A DNA stretch of 64,000 nt from Polaribacter litorisediminis (GTDB lineage: Bacteria > Bacteroidota > Bacteroidia > Flavobacteriales > Flavobacteriaceae): contig NZ_CP082966.1 in NCBI RefSeq assembly GCF_019968605.1, positions 2,593,501 to 2,657,500 of the forward strand, written 5' to 3'. Positions 24,640 to 33,353 of the stretch are shown piece by piece. The notes beneath the pieces are model-generated. The model ran no database searches and was not told the origin of the DNA. It saw only the letters and a list, made by a program, of their open reading frames with translations. Each line of letters begins with the position of its first letter. Position 1 is the first letter of the stretch. The position numbers were made by a program, and so were the translations under genes.

Positions 24640-26589
24640 ATGCTCATATCTTCCTGCCCCAAAAAACGAACTACTTTTTCTTATATAGATGCTTATCCTA
24701 CTTCCAAAGAAAGTCTTTGGCTACATTATACTAAAAAGGAATCTACTTTTAAAATATGGTCTCCAATAGCAACTGCTGTAAACTTGAATTTTTATAAAAC
24801 AGGAAACAATTCTAGCATTTTGGCAACACATGCTCTAGCTGTTGATGATAACGGAGTTTGGTCTAAAACAATTCAAGGCGATTTGCATGGAATTTATTAC
24901 ACTTATGAAACCTATATAGACAATTATTGGCAAGCCGAAACTCCAGGAATTTATGCAAAAGCAGTGGGCGTAAACGGCCAAAGAGCCATGGTGTTAGATT
25001 TTGACACAACGAATCCTATAAATTGGGCGAATGATAATTATGTAAAATTAAATTCACCCAATGATGCTATTATTTATGAGCTACACATTAGAGACCTTAC
25101 CATTCAAAAAGAGGCAAACTCCTCTTTTGCAGGCAAGTATTTGGGCTTGGTTGAAGAAGGAACAAAAAATCTTCAAAATGTTTCAACTGCCATAGATCAT
25201 ATAAAAGAACTCGGCATAACCCATGTTCATTTATTACCCACGTTCAATCATTATTCCATTGATGAAACTAATTTAGAAAAACCGCAATTTAATTGGGGGT
25301 ATGATCCACAAAACTATCAGGTTCCCGAAGGATCTTTTTCTACAAATCCTTTTGATGCAAAAGTAAGAATTGTAGAATTTAAAACTATGGTAAAAGCATT
25401 TCACGATGCAAATATTGGTGTTATTTTAGATGTTGTTTACAATCATACTGGAAGAACAGAAAACTCAAATTTTAATTTAGAAAATCCCTACTATTATTAT
25501 CGATTTAATAAAAATGGTACGTATTCTGATGCTGCCGCTTGCGGAAATGAAACAGCATCCGAAAGAGAAATGATGCGAAAATTTATGATTGAATCTCTAA
25601 AATATTGGACAATCGAATATCATATAGATGGTTTTAGATTCGATTTAATGGGAATTCATGACCTTAAAACCATGAATCTAATTGCAGATGAAATAAAAAA
25701 AATGAACCCAAACGCCCTAATTTATGGCGAAGGATGGACTGCCAATGATTCGCCACTTGCAAAACAACATCAAGCTTTAAAAAAACATACAAATCAAATG
25801 CCACACATCGCAGCTTTTTCTGATGATGTAAGAGACGGGATTAAAGGTTCCGTTTTTAAACATAAAGACACTGGTTTTGTAAATGGCGCTAAAAACAAAG
25901 AGGAATCCATCAAATTCGGAATTGTAGGCTCCATTGAACATGCACAAATTGATTATAAAAAAGTTAATTACTCTAATAAACCATGGGCAAATGAACCTTG
26001 GCAAGCTGTTAATTATGTTTCTTGTCATGATAATCTTACCTTATATGATAAATTAAAAATATCGAAACCAAATGCTTCTGAAAATGAAATTAAAGCAATG
26101 CACAAATTGGCAACCGCCATTATTTTAACCTCTCAAGGAACTCCTTTTTTACATGCTGGTTCAGAAATGATGCGCACCAAAAATGGTGACGATAATTCTT
26201 ATAAATCTCCAGATTCCATCAATCAAATAAATTGGAATTTAAAAGTCAAAAATGCAGATGTTGTTCGCTATTTTCAAAATTTAATTACATTAAGAAAAGA
26301 GCATCCTGCTTTTAGAATGCCAACAGCAAAAGAGGTGCAAAAAAATTTAGAATTTAGAGAAGTAGATCATGGATTCATTTCCTTTCAAATTAAAAATAAT
26401 GCAAATAATGATCCTTGGAAAACTATTTTGGTCATTTATAATGCCCAAAATAAACTAGTACGATATACTTTAAACGAAACTTGGAAGGTTGCTGTTTTAG
26501 ATGATTATTTTTATTCTGAATCAAAAAAAACAGTTGCTAATTATTTAAACATTCCCGCTATTTCTGTGGCAATTTTATTTAAAAAATAA
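24640..26589 (+). CDS. Type I pullulanase-like GH13 alpha-glucan hydrolase, probable lipoprotein
   Basis: The 649-residue protein has an N-terminal CBM48-like domain (about 25-115) and a GH13 barrel. The type I pullulanase hallmark NWGYDPQNYQVPEGSFS is followed by catalytic motifs GFRFDLMGI (nucleophile Asp), YGEGWT (acid Glu) and SCHDNLTLYD. It should cleave alpha-1,6 bonds in pullulan, starch or glycogen. The first ATG gives only MLISSC before the cysteine. In-frame codons upstream to 24589 would supply a hydrophobic segment (ILFLFLTMLISSC) making a good lipobox. The true start may therefore be a non-ATG codon around 24607. Confidence 0.87.
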   Translation: MLISSCPKKRTTFSYIDAYPTSKESLWLHYTKKESTFKIWSPIATAVNLNFYKTGNNSSILATHALAVDDNGVWSKTIQGDLHGIYYTYETYIDNYWQAETPGIYAKAVGVNGQRAMVLDFDTTNPINWANDNYVKLNSPNDAIIYELHIRDLTIQKEANSSFAGKYLGLVEEGTKNLQNVSTAIDHIKELGITHVHLLPTFNHYSIDETNLEKPQFNWGYDPQNYQVPEGSFSTNPFDAKVRIVEFKTMVKAFHDANIGVILDVVYNHTGRTENSNFNLENPYYYYRFNKNGTYSDAAACGNETASEREMMRKFMIESLKYWTIEYHIDGFRFDLMGIHDLKTMNLIADEIKKMNPNALIYGEGWTANDSPLAKQHQALKKHTNQMPHIAAFSDDVRDGIKGSVFKHKDTGFVNGAKNKEESIKFGIVGSIEHAQIDYKKVNYSNKPWANEPWQAVNYVSCHDNLTLYDKLKISKPNASENEIKAMHKLATAIILTSQGTPFLHAGSEMMRTKNGDDNSYKSPDSINQINWNLKVKNADVVRYFQNLITLRKEHPAFRMPTAKEVQKNLEFREVDHGFISFQIKNNANNDPWKTILVIYNAQNKLVRYTLNETWKVAVLDDYFYSESKKTVANYLNIPAISVAILFKK

Positions 26590-26937
26590 TTACCATTTAT
26601 ATTTACTTTTATGAACTCTAAAATCTATCATCATCCTTTAGAAAAAGATGCTATTTTTTAAAATAATTTAAAAAAATGAGAACACAACCTCAAGGTATAA
26701 TTTCATATTATTTGAGCAGTTTTCGAAAAGAAAATAGAGCATGATCCTTTTAATTCTATAGATAAGTCATCTTATTTGAAAAGGAAATTCCGTTTTTTAA
26801 AATCATGGTTTTGCATTAATTATAAGTGAGATGTTTTTAGTTTAGCTTGTTTCCAAAAGAAAAAAAACAGAAATTCGTAATCTTCTGATAGGCTCTAATG
26901 ACACCAGGTCATATCATTTTTAAAATTGTAAACCAAT
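26590..26937. other. Non-coding gap upstream of the DUF1826 gene
   Basis: No ORF with coding character is seen in this 348-bp A+T-rich stretch. The only notable element is the dyad listed separately at 26898-26912. Confidence 0.5.
26898..26912. promoter_or_regulatory. ATGAC-N5-GTCAT dyad upstream of the DUF1826 gene
   Basis: A perfect 5-bp inverted repeat with a 5-bp spacer lies 26 bp before the start codon. It could be an operator for a dimeric regulator, but no regulator is identified. Confidence 0.3.
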
Positions 26938-27636
26938 ATGATGAATTTATATCACACTAAGAATCAAATTCAATGTGTCTCGAATTTTCAAGACCTTGTT
27001 TCCACGCCTTTTCATGGAGAAGTTAACGCCATTTGTTGGACTCGAAAACTTACAGGTGATTTTTCTGAAATCGTTAAAAAGATAGAATTAAACGAAAATA
27101 TAGCGGCACTTGATCCAAAAGAACTTATTGAACTTCAGTTGAGTGAACAAGGCCAGCTTGCCCGTGACATTATTTTAAGTGACTTGAAAATATTAAAAGC
27201 TCATGGAGCATCTCCAACTCTAAATCTGATTAAGTGCTATGATAGAGATGATAGCTACCCATTTTTTCCAACCGATGTTTATTCTTTCCATGTAGACAAA
27301 TCTCCGATACCAACCGACACCTTTTTATGCACTTATCATGGCGATACTAGTGAAATATTACCAAATTCACAAGCCACACAAAAAGTACTTGTTCCGAAAA
27401 TACGTGCTGAACTCAAAAAACTTTATGGCGCATCGGTTGACGGTTTTGAATCATTTTTAACTGAATATTTTTTTGACCTACACTATCAAGCTGCGCCAAA
27501 TGCAGAACCCATTAGCCTAGGCCTTGGTCATCTATGCAAGTTGGCTATTGATCATCCGGAAAGTCAAGTTGCCCCGTGCCTTCACCGTGCACCAAAGGAA
27601 AAAGCTGGGCAATACCGTTTATTATTAATCTGTTAA
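26938..27636 (+). CDS. DUF1826 domain-containing protein, probably acquired
   Basis: A 232-residue soluble protein without signal peptide. The motif block DDSYPFFPTDVYSFHVDKSP, then TDTFLCTYHG, plus the later cysteine-bearing GLGHLCKL and VAPCLHRAPKEKAG, resembles DUF1826, a family I know mainly from Proteobacteria. There it often neighbours zinc-homeostasis genes (COG0523/Zur), so a metal-related role is possible. His and Cys residues suggest metal binding. The gene is visibly richer in G+C than its neighbours and stands alone, which suggests horizontal transfer. Function is unknown. Confidence 0.7.
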   Translation: MMNLYHTKNQIQCVSNFQDLVSTPFHGEVNAICWTRKLTGDFSEIVKKIELNENIAALDPKELIELQLSEQGQLARDIILSDLKILKAHGASPTLNLIKCYDRDDSYPFFPTDVYSFHVDKSPIPTDTFLCTYHGDTSEILPNSQATQKVLVPKIRAELKKLYGASVDGFESFLTEYFFDLHYQAAPNAEPISLGLGHLCKLAIDHPESQVAPCLHRAPKEKAGQYRLLLIC

Positions 27637-27699
27637 AGCACTATCAATGAAACACAAAAAAGTTTCAAGTATTTACGTAAAGTTTGAAAATTATAAAAC

Positions 27700-28329
27700 T
27701 TACCCTTTAAATTTCATCCCTAAATGCACCACCTTTTTAGTCTCAAAGAAATCTTCCTCAAAATAATCTGGTAAATCATAAATTGTGGCAGAAGTATACA
27801 ATTTTAATTCTTCGGATAAATCGCCACCCTTTAAATATAGAATTCCGTTTTTTAAAGCATGATTTTGCTTTTTTGCAATTTTACCTTTATTCCATCTTAC
27901 AAAAGTTTCCATATGAGCCACTGCTCTACTTACTATAAAATCGTACCTATCTTTTACCTCTTCTACTCTACCGTGCGTAGTTTTTACGTTTTCTAAGCCT
28001 AAACCTGCCACAACTTCATCAACAACTTTTATCTTTTTACCGATAGAATCTACCAAATGAAAATTAGTCTCGGGAAATAAAATAGCTAACGGAATACCAG
28101 GAAAACCACCACCTGTGCCAACATCCATCACTTTTGCCCGTGGTTTAAAATCAACCACTTTTGCTATTCCTAAAGAATGTAAAACGTGCCGTAAATAAAG
28201 CTCGTCAATATCTTTTCTAGAAACAACGTTTATTTTTAAGTTCCAATCTTGATATAATTCTTGCAATTTGGTGAATTGATTGATTTGCGTTTCCGATAAG
28301 TTTGTAAAATACTTGTGAATAATTTCCAT
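27700..28329 (-). CDS. rsmG: 16S rRNA (guanine(527)-N(7))-methyltransferase
   Basis: RsmG (GidB) methylates G527 in the 530 loop of 16S rRNA using S-adenosylmethionine. The 209-residue protein has the Rossmann motif VMDVGTGGGFPGIPLAILFP (about 66-85) and an RAVAHMETFV block. The ATG at 28329 (MEIIHKYFTNLSETQI) is preferred to the upstream ATG at 28365. The extra 12 residues (MNYIIFVNIYFF) are hydrophobic and unlike the family N-terminus. Length is normal. Confidence 0.95.
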   Translation of the reverse strand: MEIIHKYFTNLSETQINQFTKLQELYQDWNLKINVVSRKDIDELYLRHVLHSLGIAKVVDFKPRAKVMDVGTGGGFPGIPLAILFPETNFHLVDSIGKKIKVVDEVVAGLGLENVKTTHGRVEEVKDRYDFIVSRAVAHMETFVRWNKGKIAKKQNHALKNGILYLKGGDLSEELKLYTSATIYDLPDYFEEDFFETKKVVHLGMKFKG

Positions 28330-28411
28330 AAAAAAATAAATATTGACAAAAATAATGTAATTCAAATCAAATTAATACGTTTACAAGAATATCATCTTAC
28401 AAAAAATAGCT

Positions 28412-28419
28412 TATTTTTG
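28412..28419 (+). promoter_or_regulatory. Candidate -7 element TATTTTTG of the desaturase gene
   Basis: A perfect TAnnTTTG 18 bp before the ATG; no TTG is seen at the expected -33 distance. Confidence 0.35.
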
Positions 28420-28437
28420 TAGTCCTTACTATCATAT

Positions 28438-29529
28438 ATGAAAAAAATAAATTTCTCAAGAGTAGACAAAGCAAAGTTTTTTAGAACTTTAAACAAAAGA
28501 GTAAACACCTATTTCAAAGAAAACGATATTAAAAGAACAGGAAACTGGAAATTGTATACCAAAGCAATTATCATGTTTTCCCTGTTTTTAGTACCTTTTA
28601 TTATTGTTCTTACCGTTTCTATGCCTCAATGGGCTATGTTTTTATTAATGATTCTTACAGGAATCGGAATGGCAGGCGTGGGCATGAATGTAATGCATGA
28701 TAGCAATCACGATTCCTTTTCTAGCAAAAAATGGGTAAATAAACTCATGGGCAGCAGTATTTATATCCTTGCAGGAAATGTGTATAACTGGAAAGTACAG
28801 CACAATGTTTTGCACCACACCTTCACCAACGTTAAAGACCATGACGAAGATATTGATGCAGGTAGAATTATCCGTTTTTCAATGCATTCTAAATGGTTAA
28901 AAATTCATAAACTTCAAAAATATTATTCTGTTTTCTTATACGGATTATTAACCATTAATTGGGCAATTACGACCGATGTGAAACAAATGCACCGGTATTT
29001 AAAACGTAAATTATCCTATGGTAAATTTCCAAATCCTGCTACAGAATGGACCAAATTAGTAATTTCTAAAATTGTTTATTATGCACTTTGGATCGTTTTA
29101 CCACTCTTAGTTTTAGATGTTTCTTGGTGGAAAGTTTTAATTGGATTTTTCATCATGCATTATACCGCTGGTATGATTTTAAGTATTGTTTTTCAATTGG
29201 CACATATTGTACCAAAAACAACAATGCCAATTCCTGATAAAGATGGAAATTTAGAACATACTTGGGCAGTCCACCAATTGTATACAACCTCTAACTTTGC
29301 ACCTAGCAATTGGTTGGTAAACTTCTATACAGGAGGTTTAAATCATCAAGTTGAACATCATATTTTTCCGCATATTTCTCATGTTCATTATGACAAATTA
29401 GCTAAAATTGTAAAAGAAACAGCTCAAGAATTTAATTTGCCTTACAATGAATATAAAACTATGAGTAAAGCGCTTGTAGAGCATTTTAGACATTTAGGTG
29501 TTTTAGGACAAAAACCAGAATTAGCATAA
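28438..29529 (+). CDS. Membrane fatty acid desaturase (acyl-lipid/acyl-CoA type)
   Basis: A 363-residue integral membrane di-iron desaturase. The three histidine boxes are intact: HDSNH (87-91), HNVLHH (122-127) and QVEHHIFPH near the C-terminus. The Q of the QxxHH box is typical of front-end (delta-5/6-like) desaturases. No cytochrome b5 domain is fused. It introduces double bonds into membrane fatty acids, useful for cold adaptation in marine flavobacteria; regiospecificity cannot be read from the sequence. An aminotransferase gene follows after 20 bp, possibly in the same transcript. Confidence 0.9.
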   Translation: MKKINFSRVDKAKFFRTLNKRVNTYFKENDIKRTGNWKLYTKAIIMFSLFLVPFIIVLTVSMPQWAMFLLMILTGIGMAGVGMNVMHDSNHDSFSSKKWVNKLMGSSIYILAGNVYNWKVQHNVLHHTFTNVKDHDEDIDAGRIIRFSMHSKWLKIHKLQKYYSVFLYGLLTINWAITTDVKQMHRYLKRKLSYGKFPNPATEWTKLVISKIVYYALWIVLPLLVLDVSWWKVLIGFFIMHYTAGMILSIVFQLAHIVPKTTMPIPDKDGNLEHTWAVHQLYTTSNFAPSNWLVNFYTGGLNHQVEHHIFPHISHVHYDKLAKIVKETAQEFNLPYNEYKTMSKALVEHFRHLGVLGQKPELA

Positions 29530-29549
29530 CAAATAAGTTTTTAGAAAAA

Positions 29550-30737
29550 ATGTCACATCCATTATCGGACAGAATTAACAGTTTACCAGTTTCTCAAACC
29601 TTAGCAATGGCTGCTAAAGCAAGAGAATTAAGAGCAGAAGGAAAAGATATTATTGGCTTAAGTTTGGGAGAGCCAGACTTTAACACACCTGATTTCATCA
29701 AAGATGCTGCTATAGAAGCAATTAATCAGAACTATAACTCCTACTCGCCGGTAGATGGGTATGTAGAATTAAAAGAAGCGATTTGTGTTAAATTTAAACG
29801 CGATAATAATTTAGTATATCAACCAAATCAAGTTGTTGTTTCTACAGGCGCAAAGCAATCTATTGCCAATGTTGCACAAGTATTACTAAACCCAGGTGAT
29901 GAGATTTTACTACCTGCACCTTATTGGGTTAGTTATTCTGCCATCGCAATTTTATGTGAAGCAACGTATGTTGAAATTCCTTCTTCCATTGAGAATGATT
30001 TTAAAATTACGCCAGAACAATTAGAAGCCGCAATTACCCCAAAAACAAAAATGATTTTCTTTAACTCACCAAACAATCCTAGTGGAACTATTTATAGTGA
30101 AGCAGAATACCGAGCGTTGGCAGCAGTTTTAGAAAAACATCCAAGAATATTTGTTTTATCAGATGAAATCTATGAACATGTTAATTACGATTGCAAACCG
30201 TTTAGTTTTGCAGCCATAGAAAGCATGTATCATAGAACCATTACCGTAAACGGGTTAGCAAAGGCATTTGCCATGACAGGTTGGAGAGTCGGTTATATTG
30301 GTGCTCCAGATTGGATTGCTAAAGCCTGTACAAAAATGCAAGGTCAAATTACGTCTGGCACCAATTGTATTGCACAAAGAGCAGCAATTACGGCTGTTTT
30401 GGCTCCAGTTGAAAAAATACAATATATGGTAGATGAGTTTAAAACTCGTAGAGATATCATTATTGAATTATTAAGGGAGATTAACGGATTTAAAGTAAAT
30501 GTTCCTGCAGGCGCTTTTTACGTGTTTCCTGATGTTTCTGATTTCTTCGGAAAAACGATTAACGGAATTACGATAAATAACGCAAGCGATTTTTCTTTAT
30601 TTTTATTAGAAAAAGCAAATGTTGCAACAGTAACTGGAGAGGCTTTTGGCGCACCAAATTGTATTCGTATATCATATGCTGCCTCTGAATTAAAAATTCG
30701 TGAGGCCATGAGTAGAATCAAGAAAGCGTTAAACTAA
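29550..30737 (+). CDS. PLP-dependent aminotransferase, aspartate aminotransferase type (class I)
   Basis: A 395-residue fold-type I aminotransferase similar to bacterial aspartate aminotransferase of subgroup I-gamma. Substrate and cofactor motifs include SLGEPDFNTP, STGAKQSI, NSPNNPSGT, LSDEIYEH (Asp and Tyr contacting PLP), the catalytic lysine at 238 in NGLAKAFAMTGWRVGY, and a terminal Arg in CIRISYA. The likely reaction is aspartate plus 2-oxoglutarate to oxaloacetate plus glutamate. Broader specificity (prephenate, aromatic) is possible. A terminator follows. Confidence 0.92.
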   Translation: MSHPLSDRINSLPVSQTLAMAAKARELRAEGKDIIGLSLGEPDFNTPDFIKDAAIEAINQNYNSYSPVDGYVELKEAICVKFKRDNNLVYQPNQVVVSTGAKQSIANVAQVLLNPGDEILLPAPYWVSYSAIAILCEATYVEIPSSIENDFKITPEQLEAAITPKTKMIFFNSPNNPSGTIYSEAEYRALAAVLEKHPRIFVLSDEIYEHVNYDCKPFSFAAIESMYHRTITVNGLAKAFAMTGWRVGYIGAPDWIAKACTKMQGQITSGTNCIAQRAAITAVLAPVEKIQYMVDEFKTRRDIIIELLREINGFKVNVPAGAFYVFPDVSDFFGKTINGITINNASDFSLFLLEKANVATVTGEAFGAPNCIRISYAASELKIREAMSRIKKALN

Positions 30738-30759
30738 CCTTAAAAATATATTAGATTTC

Positions 30760-30793
30760 AAATCCATCTTTTTTTTAGATGGATTTTTTTTGG
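30760..30793 (+). terminator. Terminator after the aminotransferase gene
   Basis: AAATCCATCT / AGATGGATTT, a 10-bp stem with a T-rich loop, followed by Ts. Confidence 0.85.
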
Positions 30794-30983
30794 GAATATT
30801 TTTGAAAAATAAAGCACAGACTTCATGCTGAAATTAGATATACGCATGCCCGCTGCTATATGTTATTTTGTTGTGTACAAAAAATATCGAAACGAGTTTC
30901 TCCTAAAAAGGATGTTACCGATATCATGGTTAAAAAACTTATTCTTCACAAAACTGGAAGAACAGATTACTTTCTATATAAAA

Positions 30984-31196
30984 CTAGAAAGTAATCATAA
31001 GAATTACCGCAAGAAATAAAGCAACTCTTAAAATAGTACCTGTTTGACTTTCTAAATTACTTTGATTTAAAATCATTGATTTGGTTCTAGCTAAAGAAGC
31101 TGCCCTAACTTGTTGTGATTGATATTTAATCTCTCTTTTATAACGAGACGTTAAAATTCCTCTTTCTACCTCAGCTGTTGTTTGTAAATATTTCAT
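30984..31196 (-). CDS. Small hypothetical membrane protein
   Basis: A 70-residue ORF with a charged, helical N-terminal half (EVERGILTSRYKREIKYQSQ) and a single C-terminal hydrophobic segment (ILRVALFLAVILMITF), giving a tail-anchored layout. Composition looks protein-like. It lies downstream of the ftsZ terminator on the same strand with its own 150-bp leader. No family is recognised, and expression cannot be confirmed from sequence. Confidence 0.45.
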   Translation of the reverse strand: MKYLQTTAEVERGILTSRYKREIKYQSQQVRAASLARTKSMILNQSNLESQTGTILRVALFLAVILMITF

Positions 31197-31342
31197 GGTG
31201 TTTGATTTTAATGATTATATAAAGTAGACGACATCAAAAAAGAATTGTTACAGTACAAAAGTTTACAAAAAATACAAAAACCAAGTTTTTGTAGGTTTCA
31301 TGGTTTACGAAAACCAAAAAAAAATTACAAAAAGTTGAAAAT

Positions 31343-31379
31343 AAAAAAAATCACATCTTTTTAAGATGTGATTTTTTTT
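31343..31379 (-). terminator. Terminator of the dcw cluster, after ftsZ
   Basis: A perfect 12-bp stem AAATCACATCTT / AAGATGTGATTT with A/T tracts on both sides, about 30 bp beyond the ftsZ stop. It may act in both directions. Confidence 0.85.
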
Positions 31380-31404
31380 ATTTTATAAGGGATTTAAGCA
31401 CCCG

Positions 31405-33288
31405 TTAATCTACATTATCATGTAAAAAAGAATTGTTAGATTTAAAACCGAAATTATCTGAATCTTTATTAAGCGCAGTTTCTGTGCTACTTCTAGATGT
31501 GTTTCTATCTAAATCTATACCTTGTCTTTTATAGGCTGGCTGACGCTCAATCTCATCTATGTTTTTATTTAAATTTTCATTGAAGCTATAATTAAACTTC
31601 TTCATATTTTTTCTTCGCTCTTCTGCCCTTCTTTGTAACTCGCTTATCGTTAAATCTAGCGGAGAAACTTCTTCACTCCTTGTGTTGATTTCATCAACTT
31701 CAGCTGCAGGTCTTGTTGTTTTTAATTCAAACTGAACCTCTTCTTCAATTACTTTCTTTGCTGCAATATGAGAACTTTTTCCGATGGTAGGTGCGGCAGC
31801 AAAATCTTCTAAAACATACCGTGTTTGCTTTTTTGAAACGATTTCTTCAGCACCAAAAACTTGAATATCATTTGCATGTGTTACCGTTTCATTATTTACT
31901 GAATTAAACTGAACATCCTTATTCTCTGTATCTTCTTTAGCAGAATTTAAAGGTAAATCAAACAATAAATCATTCTGAATAGCCTGAGGTTGTTCCATTT
32001 TTTCTTCAACTTTTGTTTCGGTAATGATAAAATCAGCTTCTGAAGTATAATTAAGAGAAACTTCTTCATAACTCACAGGCATGCTCGCGATAATCGGATT
32101 TGTTGCAACTAAATCCATTTTAGGTTTTGTAGGCGTCACATCACCCTCTAAAACATGGACTACTTTTTGCTCTATGACATTAGAAATTGGCAGATCGATA
32201 GTTGGAGATTTCGAGATTGTTTTTTCTTCAAAATTATAGGTTGCCTTCTGCTCATCTTCTAACGTATGAACAATTTTTTTAACCTCTGTATTAGAAATTG
32301 TACTTTGTTGATCTTTAGTAAACCCGGTAGCAACAATCGTTACAGCAATAGCATCTCCTAACTCTTCATCTTCACCAACACCCATAATAATATTGGCATC
32401 AAACCCCGCTTCATCTTGAATGTATTCGTTAATTTCTCCTATTTCATCTAAAGTAACTTCGTTCGTTCCGGAAACAATTAACAACAACACGTTTTTAGCA
32501 CCTGTAATTTTATTATCGTTTAATAAAGGAGAATCTAAAGCTTTCATGATAGCATTTTTAGCTCTGTCTTGGCCTTCTTCTTTTGCAGATCCCATAATAG
32601 CTGTTCCGCTATTAGAAAGTACAGTTTTAGCATCATGTAAATCAATGTTTTGCTTATAATGATGCGTTATAACCTCTGCAATTCCTTTAGAAGCGGTAGA
32701 TAAAACTTCATCTGCTTTCGAGAAACCAGCTTTAAAACCAAGGTTTCCGTATACTTCTCTTAATTTATTATTATTGATAACAATTAAAGAATCTACATTT
32801 TTGCGTAGTTCATCAATTCCTATTTGTGCTTGTTTTGCTCGTCTTTTTCCTTCAAAAGCAAAAGGCATGGTTACGATACCTACGGTAAGAATATCCATAT
32901 CTTTTGCTATTTTAGCAATGATTGGAGCAGCTCCCGTACCCGTTCCTCCACCCATCCCGGCAGTAATAAATACCATTTTAGTTTGGGTAGTTAACAATTG
33001 CTGAATTTCTTGCAGACTTTCTTTAGCCGCTTGTGCACCAATTTCTGGATTTGCACCCGCACCTAAACCAGATGTTAAGTTGGCTCCTAACTGAATTTTA
33101 TTAGGAATTGAACTATTCTCTAGTGCTTGCGCATCTGTATTACAGATTACAAAATCTACCCCGTTAATGTGTTGCTGAAACATGTGGTTTACAGCATTAC
33201 TACCTCCACCACCAACACCAATTACTTTTATGGTATTAGACTTTGTTTTTGGCATTTCAAATGTAATGTTATCGAGTCCTGAGTCCAT
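31405..33288 (-). CDS. ftsZ: Cell division protein FtsZ with long C-terminal tail
   Basis: This tubulin-like GTPase polymerises into the division ring. The GTPase core is about residues 15-335: VGGGGSNAVNHM, the tubulin signature GGGTGTGAAP at 113-122, and NNNKLREVYGNL. The protein is 627 residues, versus about 380 in E. coli. The extra length is a roughly 230-residue acidic, low-complexity linker and a short C-terminal peptide (FGFKSNNSFLHDNVD) that probably binds FtsA. Such long linkers occur in flavobacterial FtsZ. It is the last gene of the dcw cluster, 65 bp after ftsA, and is followed by a strong terminator. Confidence 0.97.
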   Translation of the reverse strand: MDSGLDNITFEMPKTKSNTIKVIGVGGGGSNAVNHMFQQHINGVDFVICNTDAQALENSSIPNKIQLGANLTSGLGAGANPEIGAQAAKESLQEIQQLLTTQTKMVFITAGMGGGTGTGAAPIIAKIAKDMDILTVGIVTMPFAFEGKRRAKQAQIGIDELRKNVDSLIVINNNKLREVYGNLGFKAGFSKADEVLSTASKGIAEVITHHYKQNIDLHDAKTVLSNSGTAIMGSAKEEGQDRAKNAIMKALDSPLLNDNKITGAKNVLLLIVSGTNEVTLDEIGEINEYIQDEAGFDANIIMGVGEDEELGDAIAVTIVATGFTKDQQSTISNTEVKKIVHTLEDEQKATYNFEEKTISKSPTIDLPISNVIEQKVVHVLEGDVTPTKPKMDLVATNPIIASMPVSYEEVSLNYTSEADFIITETKVEEKMEQPQAIQNDLLFDLPLNSAKEDTENKDVQFNSVNNETVTHANDIQVFGAEEIVSKKQTRYVLEDFAAAPTIGKSSHIAAKKVIEEEVQFELKTTRPAAEVDEINTRSEEVSPLDLTISELQRRAEERRKNMKKFNYSFNENLNKNIDEIERQPAYKRQGIDLDRNTSRSSTETALNKDSDNFGFKSNNSFLHDNVD

Positions 33289-33353
33289 ATCACGTTAATT
33301 TTTTTTTGTTTTACACTTATTTGTTCTGTTCTACTAATTTTGTATTGCTGATT

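Noticed and set aside
30825..31019. 64-residue plus-strand ORF after the aminotransferase gene
   Set aside because: Composition is unconvincing, it overlaps the better minus-strand ORF, and no leader or family feature supports it.
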